A stretch of DNA of 64,000 nucleotides from Flammeovirgaceae bacterium UBA7330 (GCA_002471275.1 DKPQ01000002.1:62001-126000), one strand, 5' to 3'. Counted from the first letter of the stretch, positions 40,664 to 50,317 are shown. Program-made: numbers and translations. The notes: generated by a model not told the origin, from the letters alone.

Positions 40664-42397
40664 TCATTTAGCTAATGGCGATGGAGTTGTGGGAACATAG
40701 CGGTTGTTGCTTTGAAAATTATCACTTAAACCGCTGATCTCAAACCCATCAACCAAAATAGCATCAGGTACAATCAATGAAATGGGCACCCCATTGATTC
40801 CGTTGCTGCCTGTACTTCCAAAAAACTGGTTGGAAACAATTTTCTTATCAGAAATCTCATTGACCCTAAACAAAGAGATGGTGCTTGAAAGGTCAACGAA
40901 ATCAATTCTAACAGGTGTTTCCTCACCGGTTGCTACATCCACTTTGTAAGCCTGAAACATGCTGGAGATTCCGGTGGTCTGCACAGGTCTGAAGAGCAGT
41001 GCATAATCCAGGCCTATCTCTTCAGCTTTCCTGATCAATGACTGCTTCATCTCACTCGCTTTGGTAGGCTTTTTCGATTCGATAAACAGAATACCGGGTG
41101 CGATAGACTTGAATGTACCTCCAAAATTAAAATTGAGTCTGTTGTGCCCATTGGATTCCGGTGCCAGTGGTACTGGTGTTCTTCCGTTCAGCTGGGTAAC
41201 CAGTCGGCCATTTTCCACGATCTTAAGAGAATCGGAAGGGATTACTCCTTCAGAATCTACCGTGAAATTACCAATGAGCTTCACACCATCATACGTTTCC
41301 ATATGTGATAAGGCCGTCACGGTCAGGTCCGGGTTAGCGATCCTTTGAGGACCCCGGGCCATTTCTTTTTTCATATTGGTGATATAAGTCTCCAATAACC
41401 CTTTGTCCGTATTGTTTAGGTTGTCTCGCTCTGCAGTGATGTTGAGGTCATTCACCATCAGTGCATTCATGAAGACATCTGATACGAGATCACCTTCCAC
41501 TAACAATGGACCGTAATATATATCTTCAAAGTTTTCCTGGCTCATTTTGTCCTTCAAGTATTCTTTCAGCTTCCTGATGTCCTCTTCGATCGCTTCTTCT
41601 GATGGAAGATCATCAACAGATGATACGAGGTAAGCCAGCTCTTCGGCAAACACTTTATAATCTTCATCAATCATTTGCACAGAGATGCTGAGGTAACCGA
41701 GTTCATGAGGTGTAACAACCTCAACACCTTCGGAATTGACGAAATAGTGATTGGCGCCGATGTAGAAGAATCCTATCGCCGATCTGAAAACTTCGGGCAC
41801 ATCCAGGAATCCTTTACTGATCGATGATACTTTTTCTTCCCAATTCTTGATGTCGGGAATAGTGATGGGCTTGCTTTTGTAGATTTGTACCTTAGGAGCC
41901 TCGGCAAAATCTTTGAGTGGCAATTCCTTTATACCCATTTCTTTATAAAGATCAGTCTTGCTTTTTTGGAGTCGCGCGGCTGCCTTATAAATGTTGTTTG
42001 TTGAGATCCATAGTGATCTTCTAATGCCATTATAATTATCATCCAGAGGTAGGTTGGTGTATCCCAGATCCTGCGTGAAAACCATGTTGGGATCATTGTA
42101 GTTTTCGTCGTTTACCGCATAATCTCCGACCATCACCCGCGTATACCAGCTCCGGGCACTATCCAAGGAAGAACGGAAAATGCCGCCATTCATGGCATTG
42201 ATGTTGATGGTTTTCAATTCAGTCACTCCATAGCCAATGAAGAAAGGGTCTTTGTAACCATCACTCTTCAGCTCGTTCATGTTCCGGTTCAACTCATCTC
42301 TCATTGCCCTGAGGATGACAGATTCGTCTTCGGATTGAGCATAAGCTGACCAGAAGAATAAAATACTACATGCAAATAAGCTAACTCTCATCATCAT
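40664..42397 (-). CDS. TldD/PmbA-related exported protein lacking the protease motif
   Basis: A 577-residue protein with a signal peptide (VSLFACSILFFWSAYAQ). It aligns with the preceding TldD-like protein in overall order, but where the partner has HEIFGH it reads YYGPLLVEGDLVSDVFMNAL, without zinc ligands, like TldE/PmbA partner subunits. The C-terminal beta-domain is present (NRLNFNFGGTFKSIAPGILF). It overlaps the stop of the TldD-like gene by 4 bases and should form a heterodimer with it. The signal peptide makes it periplasmic, unlike cytoplasmic E. coli TldD/TldE. Confidence 0.85.
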   Translation of the reverse strand: MMMRVSLFACSILFFWSAYAQSEDESVILRAMRDELNRNMNELKSDGYKDPFFIGYGVTELKTININAMNGGIFRSSLDSARSWYTRVMVGDYAVNDENYNDPNMVFTQDLGYTNLPLDDNYNGIRRSLWISTNNIYKAAARLQKSKTDLYKEMGIKELPLKDFAEAPKVQIYKSKPITIPDIKNWEEKVSSISKGFLDVPEVFRSAIGFFYIGANHYFVNSEGVEVVTPHELGYLSISVQMIDEDYKVFAEELAYLVSSVDDLPSEEAIEEDIRKLKEYLKDKMSQENFEDIYYGPLLVEGDLVSDVFMNALMVNDLNITAERDNLNNTDKGLLETYITNMKKEMARGPQRIANPDLTVTALSHMETYDGVKLIGNFTVDSEGVIPSDSLKIVENGRLVTQLNGRTPVPLAPESNGHNRLNFNFGGTFKSIAPGILFIESKKPTKASEMKQSLIRKAEEIGLDYALLFRPVQTTGISSMFQAYKVDVATGEETPVRIDFVDLSSTISLFRVNEISDKKIVSNQFFGSTGSNGINGVPISLIVPDAILVDGFEISGLSDNFQSNNRYVPTTPSPLAK

Positions 42398-44073
42398 TTA
42401 TCCATGTTTGCCGGGTTCGAAAGAATCGGCTTGTCCATATTCGCTTCCGGTTTTTTCTGTGTTTCAATTTTTCTCACGAAAATAGCTGGAGCAATAGCAG
42501 TCACCGGAACATATCCTGATTCCGCTCCACAGTATCCGTAAAAAATGTCACTCGTTGTACCTGTAGCCTGGATCTCACTGAACATTGTCAGTGGTGTACC
42601 AATCAGGTCCACTCCCCGTACCAATTGATCGGGTCTGCCATCGGCAAATACCTTATATACCTCTGTAGGGGTAATGCTAAAGGCATTCGGCGTGTATCGG
42701 TCAGTCATGGTATAACCACCCTGAACGTTTTTGATATAGTATCCAAACGGCTTGTCTTGCTTTTTGCACTCTTTGATCAACATCTTCCTGAGTGCATCTT
42801 CCTCTTTTTGATTGCTTGATGATACAATCAGGTTAGACTGCCTGGATACCGGATTCAATCCGGTCTGAGCCCTTGAATGACCATTGGAGTGCTGTCCCTC
42901 TAATAATGGCTTTCTTGATCTGAGAAAATCCTTCAGAATGCCGTCTTTCACTGACTGGACCTTCTGGGACTTCACTCCCTGATCATCATATGCATAGCTT
43001 CCAGTCAAATGATTGTCCTGAAAAGCGGGCAGCGTAGGGTCGAATGTCACATCGATGAATTTCGGCAATACTTTCTTGCCGATCTTTTCTTTGAATGTCT
43101 GTGCATCATCACTGCTTTTCAAACGATCGGCCTCTACACGATGGCCAAAGATCTCATGAAAGAAAACACCTGCTGAGCGACCAGAGAATATGGCAGGTCC
43201 GGCAAAGGGATCGGCTACCGGTGCAACTTTTAGCTCCTGTAGCTTCTTGATCATGCGGTCAATGTCTGCTGTGATTTGAGCGGACTGTGGCAATTCATTC
43301 GGATGGCGGGCAAAATAATTTTGGTGAAGTGGTATCACATTTCCCCCTGATGAGCGGACGGCTGCGCTGATCTGTATCTCTGCCCTCAACTCATTTTGTC
43401 TGATTTTTGATCCCTCTGTAGATAGGAAGTATTTCTGTCCGGACACAAAACTAAAGTTGACCGATCCCTCAAGAATGTCTTTGTCTACAAGAAAGGCCTC
43501 CGACCAGGTAGTCAGCTGATCAATCCATTTTTTTATATCCACCTCCGTATCACTAGGGCTTAATGGTTCCTCAATGAAAGTCACTACATTTTCTTTGGTG
43601 AAATCCGGGACCTCGCCGATTTCATTTTTTTCACTTCGCTGAGCAATGGTGTAGGCCGAGGATGCAACCTTATATCCCATATCCGTTGCCATCCAGGTGG
43701 TTTGCTTGATGGCATCTTCGATGTTTTCCAGTGGCAAAGGCATGGCGCCTGAATAACGGCTAAAGCGTTCACTACCCTGGAAGTTGTGTGAGTTGTCGAA
43801 AGCATAGTCTCCAACCCTGACATTGGCATTCAGGATCCTGCTTCTGTTTTGATCAGAATTCATCAGACTCCCGAAAGATGCTTCGAGAGAAAGCACGGTT
43901 ATATCAGAAACATTGTAACTGATGAAATAGACCGGAGGGTTTTGTTTTGCGAGGAGCTCGTACTCCCTTTTTAGTTCCTTATCTAAAATCTCTATTAGCT
44001 TATCATCCTGACCGATCACCTGAGATGATAAGCCAATCAGCATACAAGCTGAGAACACTACCTTAATCCACAT
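42394..44073 (-). CDS. TldD-like exported zinc metalloprotease
   Basis: About 559 residues from the ATG at 44073 (a GTG at 44085 adds four). A signal peptide (VVFSACMLIGLSSQVIGQ) precedes a TldD-type fold. The active site is HEIFGHRVEADR at about residue 306, an HExxxH zinc motif, and the third ligand Cys is present in FYGYCGAESG near the C-terminus. Such proteases cleave peptides in a narrow tunnel, often acting with a partner subunit; the adjacent inactive paralogue should be that partner. Substrates are unknown here; known TldD/TldE pairs process modified peptides and labile proteins. Confidence 0.9.
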   Translation of the reverse strand: MWIKVVFSACMLIGLSSQVIGQDDKLIEILDKELKREYELLAKQNPPVYFISYNVSDITVLSLEASFGSLMNSDQNRSRILNANVRVGDYAFDNSHNFQGSERFSRYSGAMPLPLENIEDAIKQTTWMATDMGYKVASSAYTIAQRSEKNEIGEVPDFTKENVVTFIEEPLSPSDTEVDIKKWIDQLTTWSEAFLVDKDILEGSVNFSFVSGQKYFLSTEGSKIRQNELRAEIQISAAVRSSGGNVIPLHQNYFARHPNELPQSAQITADIDRMIKKLQELKVAPVADPFAGPAIFSGRSAGVFFHEIFGHRVEADRLKSSDDAQTFKEKIGKKVLPKFIDVTFDPTLPAFQDNHLTGSYAYDDQGVKSQKVQSVKDGILKDFLRSRKPLLEGQHSNGHSRAQTGLNPVSRQSNLIVSSSNQKEEDALRKMLIKECKKQDKPFGYYIKNVQGGYTMTDRYTPNAFSITPTEVYKVFADGRPDQLVRGVDLIGTPLTMFSEIQATGTTSDIFYGYCGAESGYVPVTAIAPAIFVRKIETQKKPEANMDKPILSNPANMDK

Positions 44074-44140
44074 TACTTTTTGCACGAATATAATTATACA
44101 ATCTTTAGATCAATCAATACAATTGAATTTAACTACTTTC

Positions 44141-44148
44141 TACATTTG
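44141..44148 (+). promoter_or_regulatory. Candidate -7 element giving a leaderless ABC-F mRNA
   Basis: TACATTTG fits TAnnTTTG and its last base is 6 bases before the ATG at 44154. If the start point is the usual distance downstream, transcription begins at or near the A of ATG. No convincing -33 partner was found at the usual spacing. Confidence 0.35.
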
Positions 44149-44153
44149 CAGTT

Positions 44154-46046
44154 ATGATTAGCATCAACAATCTCTCTTATTATCTTGGCGACCGTATATT
44201 ATACGACGATGCGTCTCTTTTTATTACACCCAAAGACAGAATCGGACTGATTGGTCTCAACGGGACCGGTAAGTCGACCTTATTGAAGATGCTGGTCGGC
44301 GAAGTTACTCCAACAAAAGGAGAAATCAGCAAAAGTAAGGAGTCAACCATTGGTTTTTTAAACCAGGACCTGCTTTCGTATCAATCTGATGAACCCATCG
44401 TGGATGTAGCCATGCAGGCATTCCAGGAAACGATCAAAATAGGACATGAGATCGACCATATCCTCAAAAAGATGGAGACTGACTATACCGATGACCTGGT
44501 AGACAAGCTGGCCAAGCTACAGGATCGTTTTCAGACCCTGGATGGTTACTCCATCAAAGCCAAAGCGGAAGAAATTCTGGAAGGTATTGGGTTCACCACA
44601 GAAGACCTGGAAAGGCCCCTTCGGGAATTTTCGGGAGGCTGGAGAATGCGGGTAATGCTGGCCAAGCTTCTTTTGGAGAAACCGTCTTTGCTAATGCTCG
44701 ATGAGCCTACCAACCACCTGGATCTTCCTTCCATCAAGTGGATTGAGAACTACCTGCAGAGCTATGAGGGTGCTTATATCATCGTTTCTCACGACAGACG
44801 ATTTCTGAATAGCTGCGTCAACAAGATTGTAGAGGTTTCAGGCTATCAGTTGAATGTATATGCTGGAAACTACGATAAATTCATGGAGGAGAAAGAGCTT
44901 AGGAATGAGATCCAGCAGAATGCTTACGAAAACCAACAGCAAAAGATCCGCCAGACCGAGCGATTTATAGAACGCTTCAAAGCCAAGGCAAGTAAAGCCA
45001 AACAGGCTCAGTCCAGGATGAAGCAGCTTGAACGAATGGATCGCATCGAAGCGGTGGTTGATGACAATAGTCAAATTAACTTCAAGTTCAATTTTTCTAC
45101 CAAATCAGGTAGACACGTCAAGAGACTCATTGATATCAATAAATCTTACGGAGACCTTAAGATCCTGGAACATGCCAATGCTCACATTGAGCGCGGAGAT
45201 AAGGTTGCCTTGATTGGTGCGAACGGAAAAGGAAAGTCAACGCTTCTCAGGATCATTGCCGGTACAGAAAAGCATGAAGGTAAAGTAGAGGAAGGTCATA
45301 ATGTTATCCCTACCTTTTTTGCCCAGCATCAACTGGAGGCACTTCATATCGAAAATGAGATCATTGAGGAGCTGAAGCAAGCTGGTAGCAAAAAAACAGA
45401 GATGGAGCTCAGGGGTGTTTTGGGTTGTTTTTTGTTTTCCGATGATGAGGTCTTCAAAAAGATCAAGGTGTTGTCAGGAGGGGAGAAGTCCAGGGTAGCT
45501 TTGGCCAAGACGTTGATCAGTGAGGCTAATTTCCTGCTGCTGGATGAGCCCACCAACCACCTGGATATCCTTTCGGTAAATATCCTGATCCAGGCATTAC
45601 AACAATATGAAGGGACATTACTGTTGGTATCACACGACCGGGACTTTATCTCCCAGGTAGCCACCAAAATCTGGTGGATAGAAGACCATCAGATCAAAGA
45701 ATACCCGGGTACCTACGATGAATTTGAGTGGTGGTGGGACAATAAGAAGGAGAAAAAACCAGTGGCAACTTCGAATGGCAGTGCAAAGGAGAAGCCTTCA
45801 AAGGATAAGACGGAAAAACCACGACACAACGAGCCGGAAAAGGAAATTCAGAAGGAGATTGATCAGCTGGAAGAAAAGATCCTGAAGCTGGAGGAGGAAA
45901 TAGAAAAACTGGAAAAAGAGCTGGCCGATCCGGAGACCTTTTCAGACACGGCCAAAGCAGAGAAAATCAATAATCGCTATCAGAGCAAAAAGTCCGAGCT
46001 GGATCGGGTAAACGAGCAGTGGGAGAAGCTGGTGGATAAGGTTTGA
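44154..46046 (+). CDS. ABC-F family ATPase (ribosome-associated)
   Basis: A 630-residue soluble twin ATPase. First domain: Walker A GLNGTGKST, signature FSGGWRMR and Walker B LLMLDEPTNHLD. Second domain: Walker A GANGKGKST, signature LSGGEKSR and LLLDEPTNHLD. The two are joined by a long charged linker (about residues 240-310) with coiled-coil features. The C-terminus has another long Lys/Glu coiled coil (about 560-630), the Uup/YfmR-type arrangement. No membrane segments, so it acts on ribosomes rather than as a transporter. Resistance variants exist in the family, but the position here among housekeeping genes suggests a translation-rescue role. Confidence 0.92.
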   Translation: MISINNLSYYLGDRILYDDASLFITPKDRIGLIGLNGTGKSTLLKMLVGEVTPTKGEISKSKESTIGFLNQDLLSYQSDEPIVDVAMQAFQETIKIGHEIDHILKKMETDYTDDLVDKLAKLQDRFQTLDGYSIKAKAEEILEGIGFTTEDLERPLREFSGGWRMRVMLAKLLLEKPSLLMLDEPTNHLDLPSIKWIENYLQSYEGAYIIVSHDRRFLNSCVNKIVEVSGYQLNVYAGNYDKFMEEKELRNEIQQNAYENQQQKIRQTERFIERFKAKASKAKQAQSRMKQLERMDRIEAVVDDNSQINFKFNFSTKSGRHVKRLIDINKSYGDLKILEHANAHIERGDKVALIGANGKGKSTLLRIIAGTEKHEGKVEEGHNVIPTFFAQHQLEALHIENEIIEELKQAGSKKTEMELRGVLGCFLFSDDEVFKKIKVLSGGEKSRVALAKTLISEANFLLLDEPTNHLDILSVNILIQALQQYEGTLLLVSHDRDFISQVATKIWWIEDHQIKEYPGTYDEFEWWWDNKKEKKPVATSNGSAKEKPSKDKTEKPRHNEPEKEIQKEIDQLEEKILKLEEEIEKLEKELADPETFSDTAKAEKINNRYQSKKSELDRVNEQWEKLVDKV

Positions 46047-46107
46047 GGTGGGGATTCTTTTGGTAGAGCAAAACAAAAAGTAATGGGGTCTGAAATTTGG
46101 GCATTCA

Positions 46108-46566
46108 TTATCCCTTCAGTCTGGGGTCAAAATTCTCTGGGATAGCTTCCAGTTCCTTAACATTTGAATGGAATTCAGGGTGGTCTCCAAATATCAAGAT
46201 ATTGTGTTCCTGATGTGATTGCACGGAAGGGACTATGCATCCAAGAAACCTTTTTTCACTTCGAACTTCTTCTATTAAATCAGCTAGCCCGTGAGGGTAA
46301 GGTATTTGGTCCCAGTCCTGAGGCAGGTCTTCAATATTTATTTGAATGAATGGAGCATTTTCTTGAATCTCAAATGTCCTTCGGTAGACGTTACCGGGTA
46401 AAGTGGCGCCACTATTGGCCAGGACCTCCAGTTTAGCCAGAGAGACAGATTCAGAAGTGTAGACAACCCATGTCCCGATGCGGTTCCAGCGACCTTCTGC
46501 AAAGAGAGATCCTCTTGGGGGAAATTCATGGATGAAATCCTCTGACTCTATTCGATAGACGAGCAT
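46108..46566 (-). CDS. RES-domain toxin
   Basis: A 152-residue RES-family toxin. Characteristic residues are the Arg of GRWNRIG, the Ser-Glu of VYTSES and the Glu of LAKLEVLA. Known members (ParT, MbcT and Xre-RES systems) deplete or modify NAD+ or other nucleotides as NAD+ phosphorylases/ADP-ribosyl transferases. The start overlaps the antitoxin stop by one base (TAATG). The two genes form a standard antitoxin-toxin operon. No obvious damage to the sequence. Confidence 0.9.
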   Translation of the reverse strand: MLVYRIESEDFIHEFPPRGSLFAEGRWNRIGTWVVYTSESVSLAKLEVLANSGATLPGNVYRRTFEIQENAPFIQINIEDLPQDWDQIPYPHGLADLIEEVRSEKRFLGCIVPSVQSHQEHNILIFGDHPEFHSNVKELEAIPENFDPRLKG

Positions 46567-47045
46567 TATCCATACACATTATATCGAACTCTGCTCAGCG
46601 CTTGTAGTATGGAAATTCTCCCGTTCTCAGATGTGATTAATTCAATGGGTTTGCGACCACCTAAGTTTTGTATGGTTGTGTTTAACCAGGCCTTGAACTG
46701 TTCTGAATCTCCATTGAAGGTCTGAATACCTTTCTCATAAATCTTTAACAGGCTGGCCATTCTGTCTACAGTTTCACGATCCAAATGACGAATGTTTCTA
46801 GCTCTGTAATAGGTAGATTTACTTATACCGAGAGCATCAGTCACCTGGCCGATAGAGAGGTTGATGATATCAGGAAGATCTTTTAATAATTTCCCAGGAA
46901 TATCTAAATCATCCATTCCGTTATAATTTAGCACTTTATTTAAATGTCCTCTGATCTCTTTGTTCACCTTTAAAGAAATACCCTTTGAGGTTCTGTTTCT
47001 CTTAGATAGCGTATGAACATTTGAGAATTTTGTGGTTTGATTCAT
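46566..47045 (-). CDS. Xre/MbcA/ParS-type antitoxin (DUF2384)
   Basis: A 159-residue antitoxin. The N-terminal half has a helix-turn-helix-like part (SIGQVTDALGISKSTYYRAR) and the C-terminal half is the toxin-binding DUF2384 domain (FNGDSEQFKAWLNTTIQNL and GGRKPIELITSENGR). It precedes and slightly overlaps the RES toxin gene. Antitoxins of this type bind their own promoter, so the 219-base upstream gap (47046-47264) probably holds the operator; I did not identify it. Confidence 0.9.
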   Translation of the reverse strand: MNQTTKFSNVHTLSKRNRTSKGISLKVNKEIRGHLNKVLNYNGMDDLDIPGKLLKDLPDIINLSIGQVTDALGISKSTYYRARNIRHLDRETVDRMASLLKIYEKGIQTFNGDSEQFKAWLNTTIQNLGGRKPIELITSENGRISILQALSRVRYNVYG

Positions 47046-47264
47046 TTGGGACTAATTGCTTCCTATATGATACAACAATAAAGCTAATGAATTAGTTGGA
47101 ATATCCAGAAAAAGCCTAAAAGGTTTCTTTCTTCCTTTACCGATCTGACGTTAAGTTAACATTCAATTACCTAAAATATTTGTTATAAGATTGACCCTAA
47201 AAGATCAGTTTAAGACATTGCATCATTTTCTCCTATGTGACAAAAAAACCAGTATTACAAGCCA

Positions 47265-48830
47265 CTACTGTATCAAGGCCTCAAACCCATTCGACCCCAA
47301 TACATAACTGGTCTGATCAATTTTGATGGACTGCCCGGACTTCAGATTTTGCAGATTGGTCAGATCCGAGGTAAGCGTATGGATTGAAAACCCATAGTGA
47401 TAGGCCAGGTTCAGGTAGTTGGTATTAACACCTCTTTCCGTGCCACAAAGGATGATCTTCAGGTTTCCGGAATACCCCTTCAGCAATTCATGATCCCTGG
47501 GGAATGAATGGTTGTCAGCGATCATGATGGCACCAGTGGTGTTTCCGGTTAGGTTCACTCCATAGAGCAACGCTTCGAAATTATTTTCATACAGGTCGCC
47601 GCCACCACCTTTGCGCATCGACTGAAAGAGCATTTCCTTCACATCCAGGTAGTTGGACGATTGGATGTGGTAGATGCCACCTGTTTTGCCGATGACTTTA
47701 TGCTGCGTTGGCTTGTCATCACCATCATTGAAGAATATGTAGGTTTTAGTTTCTGTTGGATTGAGTCTGATCCATTTGAGGAGGTCGGCGGTGTATGGGT
47801 ACATACTACCGGTCGCATCCACAATGATCAGGTCATCTTCCCATTGGTTTCTGAATAAAACCGAGGAAACTGCTTTCTTATGAATTTTTGGGATGATATC
47901 CGTGTAAAAGGAATCTACCACATAGGTATAACAATTGAATCCTCGAATTTCCATGTTGTATCGCCTGGCCACCTCCGGCAAAGGGACATAGTCCGTGATG
48001 GTGACGCATTCCCTTGAAAGCGGAAAGGTGATGGTTCCCTTCGCAGTAAAAGGAAATGATTTTCCATCAATCGTGATCCCCCGTTTCCACCTTAAAATGT
48101 ATTTGAGGATATTCTCGGTGATTTTGATGCATGGGAATTGCGTGCCTTTGATATCCACTTCCTGGGGTCGGCCCTTATCATCTACCGACACATCAAAAAA
48201 GATCTTTCCATTGAATCGTTCATCACATTGGTAGTATTGCTTGAATTCATCACTGAGTGTTTGCTGGGAAACATTCAATGGAGGAAAAGCACAGGTCAGG
48301 TCATGGACTTCATATCGCTTAAGGGAATCGTACCTCGAAATATTATATTCCAGTTCCCGCATGTTTTGCTGGATGGTATCTATTTCCTGTTTCATGTCTT
48401 CTTTGGTGTAATACTTGTCATAATACACCACGAATCCATGAAAGAAACTCTTACATGATTGAGGATCGTTACAGCCTGTTTGCTCAATCAGTCTCCACTC
48501 AAAGAATCTGTTTTGCACTAGCTGCGGATTGTTCTCAATCAGCTTTTTCAGCCTGAGTTTGTTTAATGCTTCCTGGCTAAACTCACTGGATTCGCGGTAA
48601 GCCGTGTAAACCAGATCAATTCGGGTGATTCGCTGCTCTTTGATCGGGACCTTTTCTACTGAGCCTTCGGAAAAGGCAGATTCCAGCAAGATGAAGTCCC
48701 GGGTGTTTTCCTGCTGATACCTGTTTGAGGATAAACTTGTGGCATTGTCATAGATTGTATTGATAAGCTTATCCTGAGTAAAACCAGGAATGATTGAGAT
48801 CAGGTAAAAGAAGAAAAAGATTAACCTCAT
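47265..48830 (-). CDS. Exported TonB-C-like/VWA protein
   Basis: A 521-residue exported protein (signal peptide LIFFFFYLISIIPGFTQ). Residues about 205-272 look like a TonB C-terminal domain (FFDVSVDDKGRPQEVDI and AKGTITFPL). Residues about 333-500 look like a von Willebrand A domain with the metal motif DATGSM at 338-343 (Asp-x-Thr/Gly-Ser pattern altered), and a later NTTGAIMIADN. The N-terminal 200 residues contain Cys pairs (TGCNDPQSC) and no recognised domain. TonB C-terminal plus VWA in one secreted chain is an uncommon arrangement. It has no transmembrane anchor besides the signal. Function unknown. Confidence 0.75.
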   Translation of the reverse strand: MRLIFFFFYLISIIPGFTQDKLINTIYDNATSLSSNRYQQENTRDFILLESAFSEGSVEKVPIKEQRITRIDLVYTAYRESSEFSQEALNKLRLKKLIENNPQLVQNRFFEWRLIEQTGCNDPQSCKSFFHGFVVYYDKYYTKEDMKQEIDTIQQNMRELEYNISRYDSLKRYEVHDLTCAFPPLNVSQQTLSDEFKQYYQCDERFNGKIFFDVSVDDKGRPQEVDIKGTQFPCIKITENILKYILRWKRGITIDGKSFPFTAKGTITFPLSRECVTITDYVPLPEVARRYNMEIRGFNCYTYVVDSFYTDIIPKIHKKAVSSVLFRNQWEDDLIIVDATGSMYPYTADLLKWIRLNPTETKTYIFFNDGDDKPTQHKVIGKTGGIYHIQSSNYLDVKEMLFQSMRKGGGGDLYENNFEALLYGVNLTGNTTGAIMIADNHSFPRDHELLKGYSGNLKIILCGTERGVNTNYLNLAYHYGFSIHTLTSDLTNLQNLKSGQSIKIDQTSYVLGSNGFEALIQ

Positions 48831-48951
48831 TTTAGGGTTTAACGAAAATAGATTGAAAGAAGTCTTTCCTGGAATCCATTAACAGCGTTTCGTTATCCGA
48901 TTTGTTTCACTTTGATGTAATTTTACTTTCACACAGCATTTTAATCTGATC

Positions 48952-49449
48952 ATGAAAATTATTACGTTGATAATGGCAGCAATGATAACCAATGTTTTTT
49001 CCATTTATGACTTCAAGCTCAATGCACTTGACGGAACATCCATAGATTTCAATAAGTACAAGGGAAAGACCTTGCTGATTGTCAATACGGCGTCTGAATG
49101 TGGCAATACACCTCAGTATGCTGATCTGCAGGAGCTTCATGAGAAATTTGGGGATCGGGTCACCATCCTGGGTTTTCCTGCCAACAACTTTGGTGGTCAG
49201 GAGCCCGGAACCAATCAGCAGATCGCTGCCTTCTGTGAGAAGAACTATGGGGTTACTTTCCAGATGTTTGAAAAGATCTCCGTGAAAGGAAAAGACAGGC
49301 ATGCCCTTTATAGCTGGCTGGAAGAAAAAACCGGGAAAACGCCTAATTGGAATTTTAGTAAATACCTGGTGAAGGCAGATGGTTCCGTCCTTTTCTTCTC
49401 AGCGAGTGTCAATCCTATGGATGAAAGTATTCTTTCTCAATTAATGTAA
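48952..49449 (+). CDS. Glutathione peroxidase-family thiol peroxidase
   Basis: A 165-residue peroxidase of the GPx/BtuE family, with catalytic Cys50 in NTASECGNTPQY (in place of selenocysteine), Gln in PANNFGGQEPG, and Trp and Asn in PNWNFSKYLV. It reduces peroxides with thioredoxin or glutathione-type donors. The first 17 residues are hydrophobic (IITLIMAAMITNVFS) and may be a signal for export to the periplasm. The next gene starts 17 bases after the stop, in the same direction. Confidence 0.92.
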   Translation: MKIITLIMAAMITNVFSIYDFKLNALDGTSIDFNKYKGKTLLIVNTASECGNTPQYADLQELHEKFGDRVTILGFPANNFGGQEPGTNQQIAAFCEKNYGVTFQMFEKISVKGKDRHALYSWLEEKTGKTPNWNFSKYLVKADGSVLFFSASVNPMDESILSQLM

Positions 49450-49465
49450 TATACGATAGTCGAAC

Positions 49466-50317
49466 ATGGAGTTTTTTAAAGTTGGAGGTGTACCTGAGCA
49501 TTTCAACATGCCCTGGCATTACATGGTGAGTCAAAAAGACCTGAAACCTACTGGTATTGATATGCAATGGACTGACTACCCCGGGGGAACTGGTGATTTG
49601 GTGAAGTCTCTGAATTCAGGTGAGCTGGACCTGGCAACATTGCTCACTGAAGGTGCGATCAAAGGTATTGATTCCGGAGGGGAATACAAGATACTCAACT
49701 TCTTTGTGGATTCACCGCTGATCTGGGGCATCCATGTGCCTGCAGCAAGCGACCTGCATGGTCTCGATCAGCTCAGAGGGAAAAAATATGCCATTAGCCG
49801 ATATGGATCAGGATCACACCTGATCTCTTATTTGGATACACGCAACAGAAATTGGCCCACCGAAGAGCTGGAGTTTGTAGAAGTAGGTGGGATGGAAGGA
49901 GCCAGGCAAGCCTTCAAAGGTGAGCAGGCGGACGTTTTTCTATGGGAGAAATTCACGACTAAGCCCCTGGTTGATCAGGGTGAGTTTAGGATACTTGGAG
50001 AATGTATTCCACAGTTTAGCAGTTTCGTGATTTGTGTCTCCAACAAAGCCTGGGAAAGCAGGCGCGACAACATAGAACAAATACTGACAAGTGTATTGAG
50101 ATCAAGTGCTGCCTTGCTCGAAAACGAAGAATGTGTTAGGATCATCGCGCAACATTACAGGATGTCGGAATTGGATGTGGCAGCCTGGCTGGAAAGGACG
50201 AGGTGGACAACCAAACCGGATCTGGAACGTTCGAAATTGGATGCGGCTATAGAGATCCTGAAGGAGCTGGCGCTGGTTTCCGAATCCATTTCCTATGAGG
50301 ATTTGGTTATTAGATAA
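49466..50317 (+). CDS. Cytoplasmic ABC substrate-binding-like protein
   Basis: A 283-residue two-lobe periplasmic-binding fold of the nitrate/sulfonate/thiamine-precursor type (MEFFKVGGVPEHFNMPW, ELDLATLLTEGAIKGI, KKYAISRYGSGSHLISYL and QADVFLWEKFTTKPLV). Unlike transport receptors it lacks a signal peptide, and there is no ABC permease or ATPase nearby. It may be a cytoplasmic enzyme or sensor derived from such receptors, as with thiamine-pyrimidine synthase-like proteins. It probably shares an operon with the peroxidase gene. Confidence 0.8.
   Translation: MEFFKVGGVPEHFNMPWHYMVSQKDLKPTGIDMQWTDYPGGTGDLVKSLNSGELDLATLLTEGAIKGIDSGGEYKILNFFVDSPLIWGIHVPAASDLHGLDQLRGKKYAISRYGSGSHLISYLDTRNRNWPTEELEFVEVGGMEGARQAFKGEQADVFLWEKFTTKPLVDQGEFRILGECIPQFSSFVICVSNKAWESRRDNIEQILTSVLRSSAALLENEECVRIIAQHYRMSELDVAAWLERTRWTTKPDLERSKLDAAIEILKELALVSESISYEDLVIR

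Noticed and set aside
46566..47045. Stand-alone transcription regulator
   Set aside because: The DUF2384 domain and one-base overlap with the RES gene show it is an antitoxin.
48907..49302. 131-codon minus-strand frame opposite the peroxidase gene
   Set aside because: It is opposite an unmistakable glutathione peroxidase with catalytic residues.
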